From Prosthecobacter sp. (lineage in GTDB: Bacteria > Verrucomicrobiota > Verrucomicrobiia > Verrucomicrobiales > Verrucomicrobiaceae), in assembly GCF_020439865.1 (NCBI RefSeq), contig NZ_JAGRPF010000029.1, positions 1 through 36,395 of the forward strand: a stretch of 36,395 nt of DNA, in the 5' to 3' direction. Made by a program: the position numbers and the translations under genes. Position 1 is the stretch's first letter. The number at the start of each line of letters is the position of its first letter. A model generated the notes under the pieces. It searched no databases and had not been told where the DNA came from. It saw only the letters and a list, made by a program, of their open reading frames with translations. Shown here in pieces: positions 9,077-17,727 of the stretch.

Positions 9077-9137
9077 AGAAGACGTCGTCACGAATCCCGA
9101 TTGCCCGCTCAACCACCCTGCGTAATCCTCGCCAGCC

Positions 9138-10328
9138 ATGAAACGTTTCGCCCTTCCAACCCTTGCCCTCTTGCTTTTCACCACCGCAGCGCTTGCCGAC
9201 GGCGCTTTCTACGGTGATCCGCCGGACAAAACACACCCGTGGGCGATCCACGACATGAACCGGCCGCAGCCGGTGCGCGTGGAGCCTGGAACGTTCAGTT
9301 CGCAGGACACACCGGGAACGCCGCCGTCAGACGCGGTCATTCTCTTCGGCGGAAAGCCGGAGGAGATTGAGAAATGGATCTCCGACAAGCCGAACGGCGA
9401 ACCCACGAAGTGGGAGGTGAAGGACGGCGTGCTTCAATGCGTGCCGGGCAGCGGTTACATCCGCACGAAGGAAGAATTCTCCGACTGTCAGCTTCACATC
9501 GAATGGAGCGCGCCGAGCAAGGTCGAAGGCAACAGTCAGGGACGCGGCAACAGCGGTGTCTTCCTCATGGGCGCCGTCGAGGTGCAGGTGCTCGACAACT
9601 ACAACAATCCTTCCTACCCAGACGGCATGGCGTCGGCGATCTACGGCATCAATCCGCCGATGGCCAATCCACTGCGCGCACCGGGCGAATGGCAGGTCTA
9701 TGACATCGTCTTCCGCCGTCCGATCTTCAAGGACGGCAAAGAGCTCGATCCCGGCTACATCACCGTGTTCGTGAACGGCGTGCTCACACAGGACCACACC
9801 CCGCTCGAAGGCGGCGGCGGGCACATGCGCCGCTCCTCTCCAAAGCCTTTCCCCGATCAGGGCCCGCTCAAGATTCAAGATCACGGCAATCCCGTGCGCT
9901 TCCGCAACATCTGGTACCGTCCGTTGCCGAAGCGCCCGATCGACGGCGGCGAAGCGAGCCACATGAGCGAGGAGATGACCGCCGCGAAGCGCAGCGAGAT
10001 CGCCAAAGGCATCCGCGAAGCCGCGGCGAAGCTCGAAGGCAACGACAAGATGCTGCACCTCTTTGAATCCCTCTGCTATGAGGACGATGCCGAAGCCCGG
10101 AAGCTTGCCGTCTCCGCTGCCAACGATTTCGCCAGCGTGATGAAGGAAGTTCCCCCCGACAAGATTGAGTCGAAGAAAGGCGAGATCCTGCAGGTGGCCA
10201 AGGCGCTGCGCTATCTGACCAAGTTCAAAATCCTGCCGGAAGACATCGCCGCCAAGAGGGATTTGGAGGCCATCATCAAGGTGGAGGACTGGGAGCCGAA
10301 GCCCCAGCCCAAGGGCAAGAAGAAGTGA
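9138..10328 (+). CDS. Secreted DUF1080 protein (3-keto-disaccharide hydrolase fold) with extra C-terminal helical region
   Basis: A 396-residue protein with a signal peptide (MKRFALPTLALLLFTTAALA). The DUF1080/LamG-like beta-sandwich spans about residues 60-270: DAVILFGGKPEEIEKWISD, WEVKDGVLQCVPGSGYIRT, then GRGNSGVFLMGAVEVQVLDN and GEWQVYDIVFRRP. The family is abundant in Planctomycetes and Verrucomicrobia, and some members hydrolyse 3-keto-glycosides. Residues about 275-396 form a charged helical extension not typical of the core domain, ending in a Lys/Pro tail. It follows the sulfatase by 61 bases, fitting a small polysaccharide-processing unit. Substrate and catalysis are not shown by the sequence. 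Confidence 0.9.
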   Translation: MKRFALPTLALLLFTTAALADGAFYGDPPDKTHPWAIHDMNRPQPVRVEPGTFSSQDTPGTPPSDAVILFGGKPEEIEKWISDKPNGEPTKWEVKDGVLQCVPGSGYIRTKEEFSDCQLHIEWSAPSKVEGNSQGRGNSGVFLMGAVEVQVLDNYNNPSYPDGMASAIYGINPPMANPLRAPGEWQVYDIVFRRPIFKDGKELDPGYITVFVNGVLTQDHTPLEGGGGHMRRSSPKPFPDQGPLKIQDHGNPVRFRNIWYRPLPKRPIDGGEASHMSEEMTAAKRSEIAKGIREAAAKLEGNDKMLHLFESLCYEDDAEARKLAVSAANDFASVMKEVPPDKIESKKGEILQVAKALRYLTKFKILPEDIAAKRDLEAIIKVEDWEPKPQPKGKKK

Positions 10329-10335
10329 CAGTGAA

Positions 10336-10355
10336 CCGCACAGGAAACTGTGCGG
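10336..10355. terminator. Hairpin between convergent genes
   Basis: CCGCACAG (10336-10343) and CTGTGCGG (10348-10355) form an 8-bp perfect stem closed by a GAAA tetraloop. It lies just after the stop of the DUF1080 gene (10328) and just after the stop of the ROK kinase on the other strand (10361). There is no T-tract on either side, so it may only protect or separate the two transcripts. Confidence 0.5.
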
Positions 10356-10360
10356 ACCGC

Positions 10361-11299
10361 TTAAACCGCATCCGCCGCAAGCGCGGCGTTGCCGATGATG
10401 CCGGCTTCGTTGCTGAAACGGGCTGGCACAATCTGCAGGCGTTCCCACACGACGGTGCTGAGCATGCTCTGCACCCTGTTCTTGAGCGGACCAAAAATCA
10501 GATCGCCAGCCTGGGCCACACCGCCGCCGATGACAAACACATCGGGATTGAGCAGCCAGGCGATGCTGGCGATGGCGGTGCCGAGCCAGTCGGCGACTTC
10601 GCCCCAAACTTGGCGGGCAATGTCATCACCGGCCTGTGCAGCATCCGCGATCTTCTTGGGCGTGCAGTCGGCGATCTCTTTGTCGATGCCCGCCTCGGCA
10701 TAGCGCTGCACGGCGTGCTCGGCGATCTGCTGATTGCCGGTGTACTTCTCCAACGCGCCTGAGTTGCCGTAGTGACCGGCCTTGCCGTCGAAATGGATGC
10801 TCATCTGGCCGATCTCGCCCGCGGCGAAACCGCTGCCGCGAAACATCTTGCCATCGAGCACCAGCCCGCCGCCGATGCCGGTGCCAATGGTCAGCCCGAC
10901 GACGTTTTTCAGACCACGCGCAGCGCCATAACGGAATTCGGCATAGACCATCGCGTTCGCATCATTTTCGACGAGCACGGGGAGGCCGGTCTTCTCACCG
11001 AGAATGGTTTTGAGCGGCACATGCTTCCAGCCGGGAACGTTCGTCAGCTCATGCACGAAGCCATGATCGAAATCGACAAGACCGGGAACGCCGACGCCGA
11101 TGGCGCAGATGTCCGGATACGTGGTGCGCAGTTTCGCGACACGTGCGGCCATCTCGCCGATGAGCGCGGCCGGTCCGGCAAACTGTCCGGTGGGAATGGG
11201 CTCATCGATGACGAGGAGTTCGTCACCGCGACACACGCCGAGTTTCACGGACGTGCCGCCGAAGTCGATGCCGATGGAGGTTTTGACAGAGTCTGACAT
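10361..11299 (-). CDS. ROK-family sugar kinase lacking the usual zinc site
   Basis: Probable ATP-dependent glucokinase or other sugar kinase, 312 residues. The N-terminal phosphate loop is GIDFGGTSVKLGV. VENDANA supplies the catalytic Asp113 and GLTIGTGIGGGLV is the second phosphate motif. Typical ROK proteins continue with GExGH and a CxCGxxGCxE zinc motif. Here these read GEIGQMSIHF and GHYGNSGALE: the His is Gln165 and the three Cys are Gly175, Tyr177 and Ala182, so zinc binding is lost. There is no N-terminal HTH, so it is a kinase rather than a NagC/XylR-type repressor. It lies downstream of coaX on the same strand (40-base gap) and may be the last gene of that transcript. The sugar is unknown. 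Confidence 0.9.
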   Translation of the reverse strand: MSDSVKTSIGIDFGGTSVKLGVCRGDELLVIDEPIPTGQFAGPAALIGEMAARVAKLRTTYPDICAIGVGVPGLVDFDHGFVHELTNVPGWKHVPLKTILGEKTGLPVLVENDANAMVYAEFRYGAARGLKNVVGLTIGTGIGGGLVLDGKMFRGSGFAAGEIGQMSIHFDGKAGHYGNSGALEKYTGNQQIAEHAVQRYAEAGIDKEIADCTPKKIADAAQAGDDIARQVWGEVADWLGTAIASIAWLLNPDVFVIGGGVAQAGDLIFGPLKNRVQSMLSTVVWERLQIVPARFSNEAGIIGNAALAADAV

Positions 11300-11339
11300 G
11301 GAGTTGGAAATGACGAACGCAGGCCGTCCGCAGCCCGGG

Positions 11340-12080
11340 CTACTTGAGGGCGGCGAGATTGCCCACCAAACGCAATCCGTGCAAGGTCAAATCCGGGTCC
11401 ACTGCGATGCGCTCGCCCATGCCGGAGATGATCCATTCCGCATCCCCGCCGGTGGCGACGATGTGGGAATTCGGAGCGCTCAACTCCTTCTTCAGGGACT
11501 CCAAAATGCCTTTCACCATGCCGCGGTAACCAATGGCGGCGCCGGCGAGGATGGCGGCTTCGGTGGACTGGCCGATGGCGCTGGCCGGTTCGCGCAGATC
11601 GACGCGAGGCAGCAGCGCCGTGCGTTCGTGCAGGTAGTCCGTCATCAATCGAAGACCGGGGGCGATGACGCCGCCGACGTAGAACTTGTCGGCGGAGAGG
11701 ATGTCAAAAGTCACGGCGGTGCCGAAGTCGATCACAATCCCAGGCGCACCGTGCATGTGCGCGAGGGCGACTGCGTTCGCGAGACGGTCCGGCCCGATGC
11801 TTTCGGGCTTCGGGTAGCGAATACCGATGCCCATCGGTGTGTCATGACGCAGTTCGATGAGCGTTTCGCCAAAAACGGCGCGAAAGGCGGGCACCGCCTT
11901 CGGCACAACGCTGCAGATCACGGCTCCATCAAAACTCCAGCCGCGCGTAAGATCGCGCACGGTGTCTGGCGAGAGTTCGCGCGTCGGATGCTCGCGCCGT
12001 TCGAGAATGTCCTCACTCGTGGCGAGGCCGAACTTGGTGCGGCCGTTGCCGACGTCGATGAGCAGCCGCCGGTCGCTCAT
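11340..12080 (-). CDS. coaX: Type III pantothenate kinase
   Basis: Phosphorylates pantothenate with ATP, the first committed step of coenzyme A synthesis, in the cytoplasm. It has 246 residues, the usual length. The acetate/sugar-kinase-fold motifs are all present: LLIDVGNGRTKFGLA (phosphate 1), PESIGPDRLANAVAL with the catalytic Asp and substrate Arg, VIDFGTAVTFDIL (phosphate 2), GGVIAPGLRLMTDYLHERTA and ATGGDAEWI. Type III enzymes need a monovalent cation and are not feedback-inhibited by CoA (family knowledge). Its ATG overlaps the stop of the preceding secreted-protein gene by 4 bases (12077-12080), suggesting translational coupling. Confidence 0.95.
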   Translation of the reverse strand: MSDRRLLIDVGNGRTKFGLATSEDILERREHPTRELSPDTVRDLTRGWSFDGAVICSVVPKAVPAFRAVFGETLIELRHDTPMGIGIRYPKPESIGPDRLANAVALAHMHGAPGIVIDFGTAVTFDILSADKFYVGGVIAPGLRLMTDYLHERTALLPRVDLREPASAIGQSTEAAILAGAAIGYRGMVKGILESLKKELSAPNSHIVATGGDAEWIISGMGERIAVDPDLTLHGLRLVGNLAALK

Positions 12081-12787
12081 GGTTTGGCCGGTTCAGCTTC
12101 CTTTTTCGGCTCTTCCTTTGGGGGATCGCCAAACGTGCGCACTTCCAACATGCCCTCCGGCGCGCCCTTTTTCTCTGCGGCTGCATTTTGTTTCGCCGGC
12201 TCCTCACCCTCGACGGGCAGCGCCTTCGGCGGATCTTTGGTGACCGTCACACACTGGTAGAGCAGGTTGTAGTTGTGACGCAGAGCGGCGGGATAGGCGA
12301 TGCGGCCAGGTTCGGTGACGTTCTCCCGCAGCACCTTGGAGGCAAGACTCGCAAAGACGTTGCCACTAAGTTTGGCGGCCTTCTCAGCGGTGCCGCCGGC
12401 GAGGTCACCGGCCAGCTTGGCTGCCGAGTTTCCCCCGCTGCGAAACATGTCGCTGCTGATGCGACGGCCTTGAATCGACACAGCGGCCTGGGAGGACAGC
12501 AGCGTGCCGTCGGGACCGAAGCTCATCTCCAGACTGGCGTGGTCATCGGCGGAAAACATTCCGCGCACGTGGTCCACCCGCACGGAAATGAAAACGCCAC
12601 CGTCCGGCGCCTGCGTGACCTCCGGCTTGTAGGTGCGGTAATCTGCCTCTGAAAACTTGTACTCCGCCGCCTTTTTCCCCTCTTTGGTCCAGCCGCCGAG
12701 GCTCTCGCCGAACTTGTCAATGTCCACCTCCACGCCGGCATGCGCGTTGGCGGCGAGAAGGAGAAACAGGATGGGGCGGAGACTCAT
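12077..12787 (-). CDS. Unknown exported protein with charged Pro/Glu/Lys tail
   Basis: A 236-residue protein. Residues 1-18 form a short signal peptide (MSLRPILFLLLAANAHAG). The middle (about 19-190) has alternating beta-like segments (GGVFISVRVDHVRGMFSADD, LEMSFGPDGTLLSSQ) and a small-residue helical stretch (SAAKLAGDLAGGTAEKAAKL). The last 45 residues are low-complexity Glu/Pro/Lys/Ala. No lipobox, enzyme motif or known family is recognised. It begins 48 bases downstream of the second pstB on the same strand and overlaps coaX by 4 bases, so it could be co-transcribed with either. Nothing in it points to phosphate or CoA metabolism. Confidence 0.75.
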   Translation of the reverse strand: MSLRPILFLLLAANAHAGVEVDIDKFGESLGGWTKEGKKAAEYKFSEADYRTYKPEVTQAPDGGVFISVRVDHVRGMFSADDHASLEMSFGPDGTLLSSQAAVSIQGRRISSDMFRSGGNSAAKLAGDLAGGTAEKAAKLSGNVFASLASKVLRENVTEPGRIAYPAALRHNYNLLYQCVTVTKDPPKALPVEGEEPAKQNAAAEKKGAPEGMLEVRTFGDPPKEEPKKEAEPAKP

Positions 12788-12835
12788 GTGCGCCCAAGGT
12801 GCGGCATGAAACGGTCATTTCAACCTCGCTGATTG

Positions 12836-13624
12836 TTAGGTCAGGCGGCCGGTGATGTAGGCCTCGGTCTGCGGATCACGCGGATGATTGAAGATCGTCA
12901 TGGTCTCGTCTTCCTCGATCAGCCGGCCCTTGTAGAAGAACGCCGTGCGGTCGGCGATGCGCTTCGCCTGCTCCATGTTATGTGTGACGATGACAAAGGT
13001 GTACTGGCCGCGAAGCTGCAGAATCAGCTCCTCGATGCGCGCGGTGGCAATGGGGTCCAGCGCGGCGCAGGGCTCGTCCATGAGCAGGATGCGCGGCTGC
13101 AGGGCGATGGCGCGGGCGATGCACAAACGCTGCTGCTGTCCGCCGGAGAGGCCGGTGGCCATCTCATGCAGGCGGTCTTTGACCTCGTCCCAAAGCGCGG
13201 CGGCTTTGAGGCTGCGCTCGGCGGCCTCTTCGAGATCATGGCGGTCCTTGATGCCTGCCACACGCAGGCCATAGACGGCGTTTTCAAAGATGGAGCGCGG
13301 GAAGGGATTGTACTTCTGGAACACCATGCCGACGTTGCGGCGCAGGCTGATCACATCGACGTCTGGTGAATACAAGTCCACACCGTCGATCTTGATGCTG
13401 CCACTGACCACTCGTGCAGAATCGACGAGATCGTTGATGCGGTTGATGGAACGGATGAGCGTGCTCTTGCCGCAGCCGGAAGGGCCGATGAGTGCCGTCA
13501 CATCCTTGCTCTCCATGTTCAAACCAACATCGAAGAGCACCTGGTGGTCGCCGTAGGCATAGTTGAACTTCTCCACCCGGATGAGCGGCTCGGTTGAGGT
13601 TGAGACGGAAAGATCGGCGGACAT
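12836..13624 (-). CDS. pstB: Phosphate ABC transporter ATP-binding protein, second copy
   Basis: The ATPase that powers phosphate import through PstC-PstA at the inner membrane. 262 residues; Walker [13 protein letters not shown], the PstB-type stretch [21 protein letters not shown]-loop in [10 protein letters not shown], signature [14 protein letters not shown], Walker [14 protein letters not shown], and switch His in [18 protein letters not shown] and the terminal AYITGRL identify PstB rather than another ABC class. It starts one base after the stop of the first pstB copy. The two paralogs share all motifs but differ through much of the sequence, so this is not a recent duplication. All catalytic residues are intact, so both copies should be active. 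Confidence 0.95.
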   Translation of the reverse strand: MSADLSVSTSTEPLIRVEKFNYAYGDHQVLFDVGLNMESKDVTALIGPSGCGKSTLIRSINRINDLVDSARVVSGSIKIDGVDLYSPDVDVISLRRNVGMVFQKYNPFPRSIFENAVYGLRVAGIKDRHDLEEAAERSLKAAALWDEVKDRLHEMATGLSGGQQQRLCIARAIALQPRILLMDEPCAALDPIATARIEELILQLRGQYTFVIVTHNMEQAKRIADRTAFFYKGRLIEEDETMTIFNHPRDPQTEAYITGRLT

Positions 13625-13625
13625 T

Positions 13626-14414
13626 TCAACTGAACGTGCCGCGCAGATAGGCCTCGGTGAGCTTCTCGCGGGGGTTGGTGAAGAGTTCCTCGGTGGGGGC
13701 GAATTCGACGAGCTTGCCGAGGTGCAGGAAGGCGGTGTAATCCGAGACGCGCACGGCCTGCTGCATGTTGTGGGTGACGATGACGACGGTGAACTCTTTG
13801 GCGAGCTGATGCATGAGCTCCTCGATCTTCAGCGTCGAGATGGGATCGAGCGCGGAGCAGGGCTCGTCCATCAGCAGCACATCCGGCAGCGTGGCGATGG
13901 CTCGAGCGATGCACAAACGCTGTTGCTGACCGCCGGAAAGCGCGAGCGCGTTCGCATGGAGGCGGTCCTTGAGCTCCTCCCACAACGCGGCGTGGGTCAG
14001 CGAGCGTTCGACGGCCTCGTCGAGCACGCTTTTGCTTTTCTCTCCATGGATGCGCAGCCCGTAGGCGACGTTCTCATAGATGCTCTTGGGAAACGGATTC
14101 GACTTCTGAAAGACCATTCCAACCTGCTTGCGAAGCTGGGTGAGATCGACATCCGCATGATGGATGTTTTTGCCTTTGACGAGCACTTCGCCCTTCGTCA
14201 CCCGGGCGCCGGTGACGCGGTCGTTCATGCGGTTGACGCAGCGCAGCAGCGTGCTCTTGCCGCAGCCCGACGGGCCGATGAGCGCGGTGACGCGGTGGTA
14301 TTCGACCTTCAGGTTGATGTCGAACAGGGCCTGACTGGCACCGTAACAAAAATCCATGTCACGCACCTGCACAACAGGCGGCGGCGTGGCAATGGCGGGA
14401 GAATCGGCGGACAT
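13626..14414 (-). CDS. pstB: Phosphate ABC transporter ATP-binding protein, first copy
   Basis: A 262-residue PstB. Walker [32 protein letters not shown]-loop [20 protein letters not shown], signature [14 protein letters not shown], Walker [14 protein letters not shown], and His in [10 protein letters not shown] are all present. It lies 19 bases after pstA and one base before the second pstB, within a leftward operon pstC-pstA-pstB-pstB. The fit to classical PstB is slightly better than that of its neighbour. The two could form homodimers or a heterodimer, or serve different permeases; the sequence does not tell. No phoU follows. Confidence 0.96.
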   Translation of the reverse strand: MSADSPAIATPPPVVQVRDMDFCYGASQALFDINLKVEYHRVTALIGPSGCGKSTLLRCVNRMNDRVTGARVTKGEVLVKGKNIHHADVDLTQLRKQVGMVFQKSNPFPKSIYENVAYGLRIHGEKSKSVLDEAVERSLTHAALWEELKDRLHANALALSGGQQQRLCIARAIATLPDVLLMDEPCSALDPISTLKIEELMHQLAKEFTVVIVTHNMQQAVRVSDYTAFLHLGKLVEFAPTEELFTNPREKLTEAYLRGTFS

Positions 14415-14433
14415 GAACAGAGAGTGGGATCAA

Positions 14434-15615
14434 TCACCAGCGATACTTGGCGCGGAGACGTTTGCGCAGCAGGATCGAGCTGGTGGCCAGTGAGGCGACG
14501 AGGACAAGGAAGACAAACACGGAGCCGTACTGGGCGCGCTCCGAGTACTCGTTCTGCGGGATCTTCGCGGCGATGGTGTAGATGTGATACGGCAGCGCCT
14601 GAACCGACTCGGTGAAGATGCCGAGGAAGCGCTCCACACTCTGCTCCCAATGAGCGAAGATGGAAGCATCTGTCGGCAGCGGCGGCATGTCCTTCTGCCA
14701 GGGCAGCTTGTCTTTGAAGGCCAGCGCGGCGGTGAACATGATCGGCGCCGTCTCACCAGCGGCGCGGGCGATGCCGAGGATGCTCGATGTCAGAATGCCG
14801 GGCGTGGCAAACGGCAGCACGCTGTAACGGATCGTCTGCCAGCGCGTGGCACCGAGGGCCATGCTCGTTTCACGAAATCCCTGCGGCACGGCCTGCAGGC
14901 ATTGCTCGCTGGCGGTGATGATGACGGGCAGGATCACGAAGGCGAGCGTGAAGCCGCCGGAAAGCACGCAGGTGTCCCAGCCCTCGAAACTGAGCGTCGT
15001 GAAGCCGAGCGGAATGGCGAGCACAGAACGATCCGCTGGCACATCGACAAACACCGGAGCGGTCAGCACGAACGCCCCAAGACCAAACAGTCCGAACACG
15101 ACGGACGGCACCCCCGCGAGGTTCAAGATCGCCAGCCGCACCGTTTCGAGGAACTTGCCGTGTTTCGCGTACTCGCTGAGATAGATCGCGCAGGCGACGC
15201 CGAGGAAGAGCGCCACGCCGACACTGACGACCACGAGCAGAGCCGTACCAACGATCGGTCCCAGAATGCCCCCACCGGAATACGAGACAGTTTTCTCCGA
15301 ACGAAAGTCGTCACCGAGTTTCTTTTTGACGGCATCGGCACCGTTCACATCGGTTTCGATGCGATGTCCCTGTTTGTCCTCAATGACGTGCAGCGTGGCG
15401 GGAAGCTTCGTGAGGAACTGGGTGTTCACGAACGGCCACTTGGACTGAAACACGACCGGCGCACCTTTGACGAAGATGTGCAGCATGATCGCCAGCGTGG
15501 TGAACACAACGATGTGGCTGCCGATGCGCAAAGCCCAACGTGCGGCGGTCTCGCGCTTCTGGATGCCGGAATTGTCCCCAGCGAAAGGATTGTCGGTGGT
15601 GGGGGCGGGGGTCAT
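14434..15615 (-). CDS. pstA: Phosphate ABC transporter permease PstA, enlarged
   Basis: Inner-membrane permease that pairs with PstC to form the phosphate channel. The protein has 393 residues, about 100 more than usual. TM1 (about residues 33-48, HIVVFTTLAIMLHIFV) is followed by roughly 80 extra residues before TM2 (GILGPIVGTALLVVVSVGVA). The BPD_transp_1 core is normal, with the coupling-helix region CLQAVPQGFRETSMALGATRWQTI. A second longer loop lies before the last TM (FKDKLPWQKDMPPLPTDASI to YSERAQ). Its ATG overlaps the pstC stop by 4 bases (15612-15615). The added loops should face the periplasm and may contact PstS or the extended PstC (inference). Confidence 0.93.
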   Translation of the reverse strand: MTPAPTTDNPFAGDNSGIQKRETAARWALRIGSHIVVFTTLAIMLHIFVKGAPVVFQSKWPFVNTQFLTKLPATLHVIEDKQGHRIETDVNGADAVKKKLGDDFRSEKTVSYSGGGILGPIVGTALLVVVSVGVALFLGVACAIYLSEYAKHGKFLETVRLAILNLAGVPSVVFGLFGLGAFVLTAPVFVDVPADRSVLAIPLGFTTLSFEGWDTCVLSGGFTLAFVILPVIITASEQCLQAVPQGFRETSMALGATRWQTIRYSVLPFATPGILTSSILGIARAAGETAPIMFTAALAFKDKLPWQKDMPPLPTDASIFAHWEQSVERFLGIFTESVQALPYHIYTIAAKIPQNEYSERAQYGSVFVFLVLVASLATSSILLRKRLRAKYRW

Positions 15616-17558
15616 GCCTTGTGAGGTTCAAAACGGCGGGCAACGGCTCGCGCACACCAATTGACGAGAAGGGAAATACCAAAGAGAACGATGCCGACCA
15701 TGAACAGCGCCTGCCAGTGAGAGCTGCCGCGCGACACCTCGCCCAGTTCCTGGGCAATGATTCCCGTGAGCGTGTGGGCAGGCTGGAAAACGACGCCGAG
15801 CCCGGCGCTGAAGTCCGGAACAGCGATTCGATTGCCCGCGACGAGCAGCACGACCATCGTCTCACCAACCACACGACCGAGGCCGAGCAGGATGGCGGAG
15901 AGAATGCCGGAAATGCCCGCCGGCACGATCACGCGGAAGACGGTCTGCAGCTTGGTGGCACCCAGAGCGTCCGAAGCGTCGATGTAGGCACGCGGGACGT
16001 TGTTGAGGGCGTCTTCGGAGAGGCTGAACATCGTCGGCACGGCCATGAAGGCGAGCAGGCAGCCGGCATTGAACATGTTGAGACGTTCCTGAATGGGGAA
16101 GCCGGGAATCCACTGCAGCCAGCTGATTTCACTGAAGTCCTTGATGAGATTTCCGACGAGCGAGATGCCGATGAAACCGAGTACGACGGAAGGTATGGCC
16201 TGAATGAACTCGATCACCGGTTTGATGATCTCCTTCTCACGGTCGCTGGCGAACTGATTGGTGTAGATGGCCGCCACCACGCTGACAGGCGTGGCAATCA
16301 AGACAGCGATGATCGAGATGACCACCGATCCGGCGAGAAGTGGTACGAAGCCGAAGAAGTCCTGCCAGGAGCTGTTGGTGATCCATTCCGTACCGAAGAA
16401 GAAGGCGCCGAGAGAACGGTAGAAAGCAACAGGCGCATCCCATTTCCAGTTCTTGAGATTCTCCACGGCCTGATGGATTTCGCCAAGGTGTCCGGGAATC
16501 GCATGGCGAACCTCACTGACGAGCGCGGTGGCTTCGGCGGTAGTACTCTGTTCGGGCATCTCCTTGAAGGCGGCTTCAAGTGCTGTGCAGTATTCTTGCA
16601 GCTTGGAGATGAGTTCTTCCCGGCGCATCAGGATCGATTCGATGCGTTCGCCAAAATTGACACCGTCGGACTGGGAGGCCTCGGCTTCGGCAAGCAGCGC
16701 TGCTTTGCGCTCAGGATCAGTTGCCGTGGCGGCGGCGTCCAAGAGCTGCTGACGACCGGCCTTGAGGGTGAAGTACTCCGTGGCCTGTTCCTTGGTTTCA
16801 GTCGCATGGGCCTTGAGCTCATCGAGCACTTCCACGACGGGATCCGTGGCCTCCTCGAAAAGTTCTCCTGTGCTGATAATGCCGGCAAATTTGCTCCTGG
16901 CAGCCTGATCTTGGGTGCTGTACTCAGCGATCAGGGACTGCAGGAACGGCGGTAGATCGCTGACTTCGGGCGAGAGCTCGGAGAGCTCGTTCTGAAGCCG
17001 GCTTTTCTCAGCAGAAGTGAACAGGTCCGGGTATTCCGCCGCGGCCGCGGCCGCGGTGGTCTTTTGCTTCACCACTTCCCGCAGGTGGACGAGGGAATCA
17101 GCTGCGGGCGGAGGTGTCTGCTCGAGCGCATGTTCGAGATCAGCCCGAGATGCAGATGTTTTCTCCTCGACAGACGCTTTGAGCAGGAAAGCCGCGTCAC
17201 GGCGTTCCCGCGCAGATTTGGTCAGCGGGTCCATCTCGATGCTCAGGGCACGCCGAAGAGCATTGGCCAGCACCCGCTGGTGCTGGAGCGGCCGGTCTGC
17301 CAGATCGCAGAACTCGAGCCCTGCCTGCCGGTAAACCTCCAGCTCGTGACGATAGGTGGTGAGGAAACCGGCACCCTCGCGCAGGAGGAAGGCCATGATG
17401 AGCACCAGCACGATGATCGCGATGCTCGAATTGGCGCCGAAGAAGTATTTGATCAGCTGCTGAGGGTCCAAGCCCGCCACCACACGGCGTTCTTTCCTGA
17501 GCAGCCTGCTGCCGAGGGTGGGTGGTGGATCGTTGGGAGGGGGGGGGACGGACGCCAT
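15612..17558 (-). CDS. pstC: Phosphate ABC transporter permease PstC with a long extra N-terminal periplasmic domain
   Basis: Partner of PstA, 648 residues against about 300 in classical PstC. After a Pro-rich cytoplasmic start and TM1 (about residues 45-60, SIAIIVLVLIMAFLLR) comes about 320 residues of mainly helical, Glu/Ala/Lys-rich, coiled-coil-like sequence (for example SAEKSRLQNELSELSPEVSD). From about residue 385 the normal permease resumes: FFFGTEWITNSSWQDFFGFV, TPVSVVAAIYTNQF, AIPSVVLGFIGISLVG and the coupling region ALNNVPRAYIDASDALGATK. The extra part should lie in the periplasm between TM1 and TM2. A run encoding six Ala is written as repeated gcggcc/gccgcg. It is the first gene of the leftward pst operon, behind the Pho-box region. 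Confidence 0.93.
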   Translation of the reverse strand: MASVPPPPNDPPPTLGSRLLRKERRVVAGLDPQQLIKYFFGANSSIAIIVLVLIMAFLLREGAGFLTTYRHELEVYRQAGLEFCDLADRPLQHQRVLANALRRALSIEMDPLTKSARERRDAAFLLKASVEEKTSASRADLEHALEQTPPPAADSLVHLREVVKQKTTAAAAAAEYPDLFTSAEKSRLQNELSELSPEVSDLPPFLQSLIAEYSTQDQAARSKFAGIISTGELFEEATDPVVEVLDELKAHATETKEQATEYFTLKAGRQQLLDAAATATDPERKAALLAEAEASQSDGVNFGERIESILMRREELISKLQEYCTALEAAFKEMPEQSTTAEATALVSEVRHAIPGHLGEIHQAVENLKNWKWDAPVAFYRSLGAFFFGTEWITNSSWQDFFGFVPLLAGSVVISIIAVLIATPVSVVAAIYTNQFASDREKEIIKPVIEFIQAIPSVVLGFIGISLVGNLIKDFSEISWLQWIPGFPIQERLNMFNAGCLLAFMAVPTMFSLSEDALNNVPRAYIDASDALGATKLQTVFRVIVPAGISGILSAILLGLGRVVGETMVVLLVAGNRIAVPDFSAGLGVVFQPAHTLTGIIAQELGEVSRGSSHWQALFMVGIVLFGISLLVNWCARAVARRFEPHKA

Positions 17559-17642
17559 CTGAAAAGGAGATAATCCAGCGAAGCCGAGACTTCAAAGCCG
17601 CTATGCAGCAATATTTGTCACGGTTCTGCGGGAGGGGGCGGA

Positions 17643-17660
17643 CTGTGACCAAAACGTCAC
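17643..17660 (+). promoter_or_regulatory. Pho-box-like site A
   Basis: CTGTGAC-CAAA-ACGTCAC: two 7-base half-sites with an 11-base period, the geometry of PhoB boxes (enterobacterial consensus CTGTCAT-N4-CTGTCAC). The GTGAC...GTCAC cores also make the unit palindromic, so it could act on both divergent genes. Confidence 0.72.
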
Positions 17661-17683
17661 GGAGTGCAAACGGTCAGGCTGAT

Positions 17684-17701
17684 CTGTGACGGAAACGTCA
17701 C
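17684..17701 (+). promoter_or_regulatory. Pho-box-like site B
   Basis: CTGTGAC-GGAA-ACGTCAC. The half-sites are identical to those of site A and begin exactly 41 bases later, close to four helical turns, so both lie on nearly the same DNA face. Confidence 0.75.
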
Positions 17702-17709
17702 ATTGGACA

Positions 17710-17727
17710 TTGTGACAGATCTGGCAC
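17710..17727 (+). promoter_or_regulatory. Pho-box-like site C
   Basis: TTGTGAC-AGAT-CTGGCAC, with the same 11-base period and one change in the second core (GGCAC for GTCAC). It is the unit nearest the porin gene, ending 76 bases before its ATG and 7 bases before a -10-like TACAAA. Confidence 0.65.

Noticed and set aside
9327..10607. 426-codon minus-strand frame across the DUF1080 gene
   Set aside because: It overlaps two well-supported genes (DUF1080 and ROK kinase) and shows no family motif.
17036..17056. GC-rich repeat in pstC as a phase-variation tract
   Set aside because: It is an in-frame run of Ala codons; the repeat unit is six bases, so length changes would not shift the frame.
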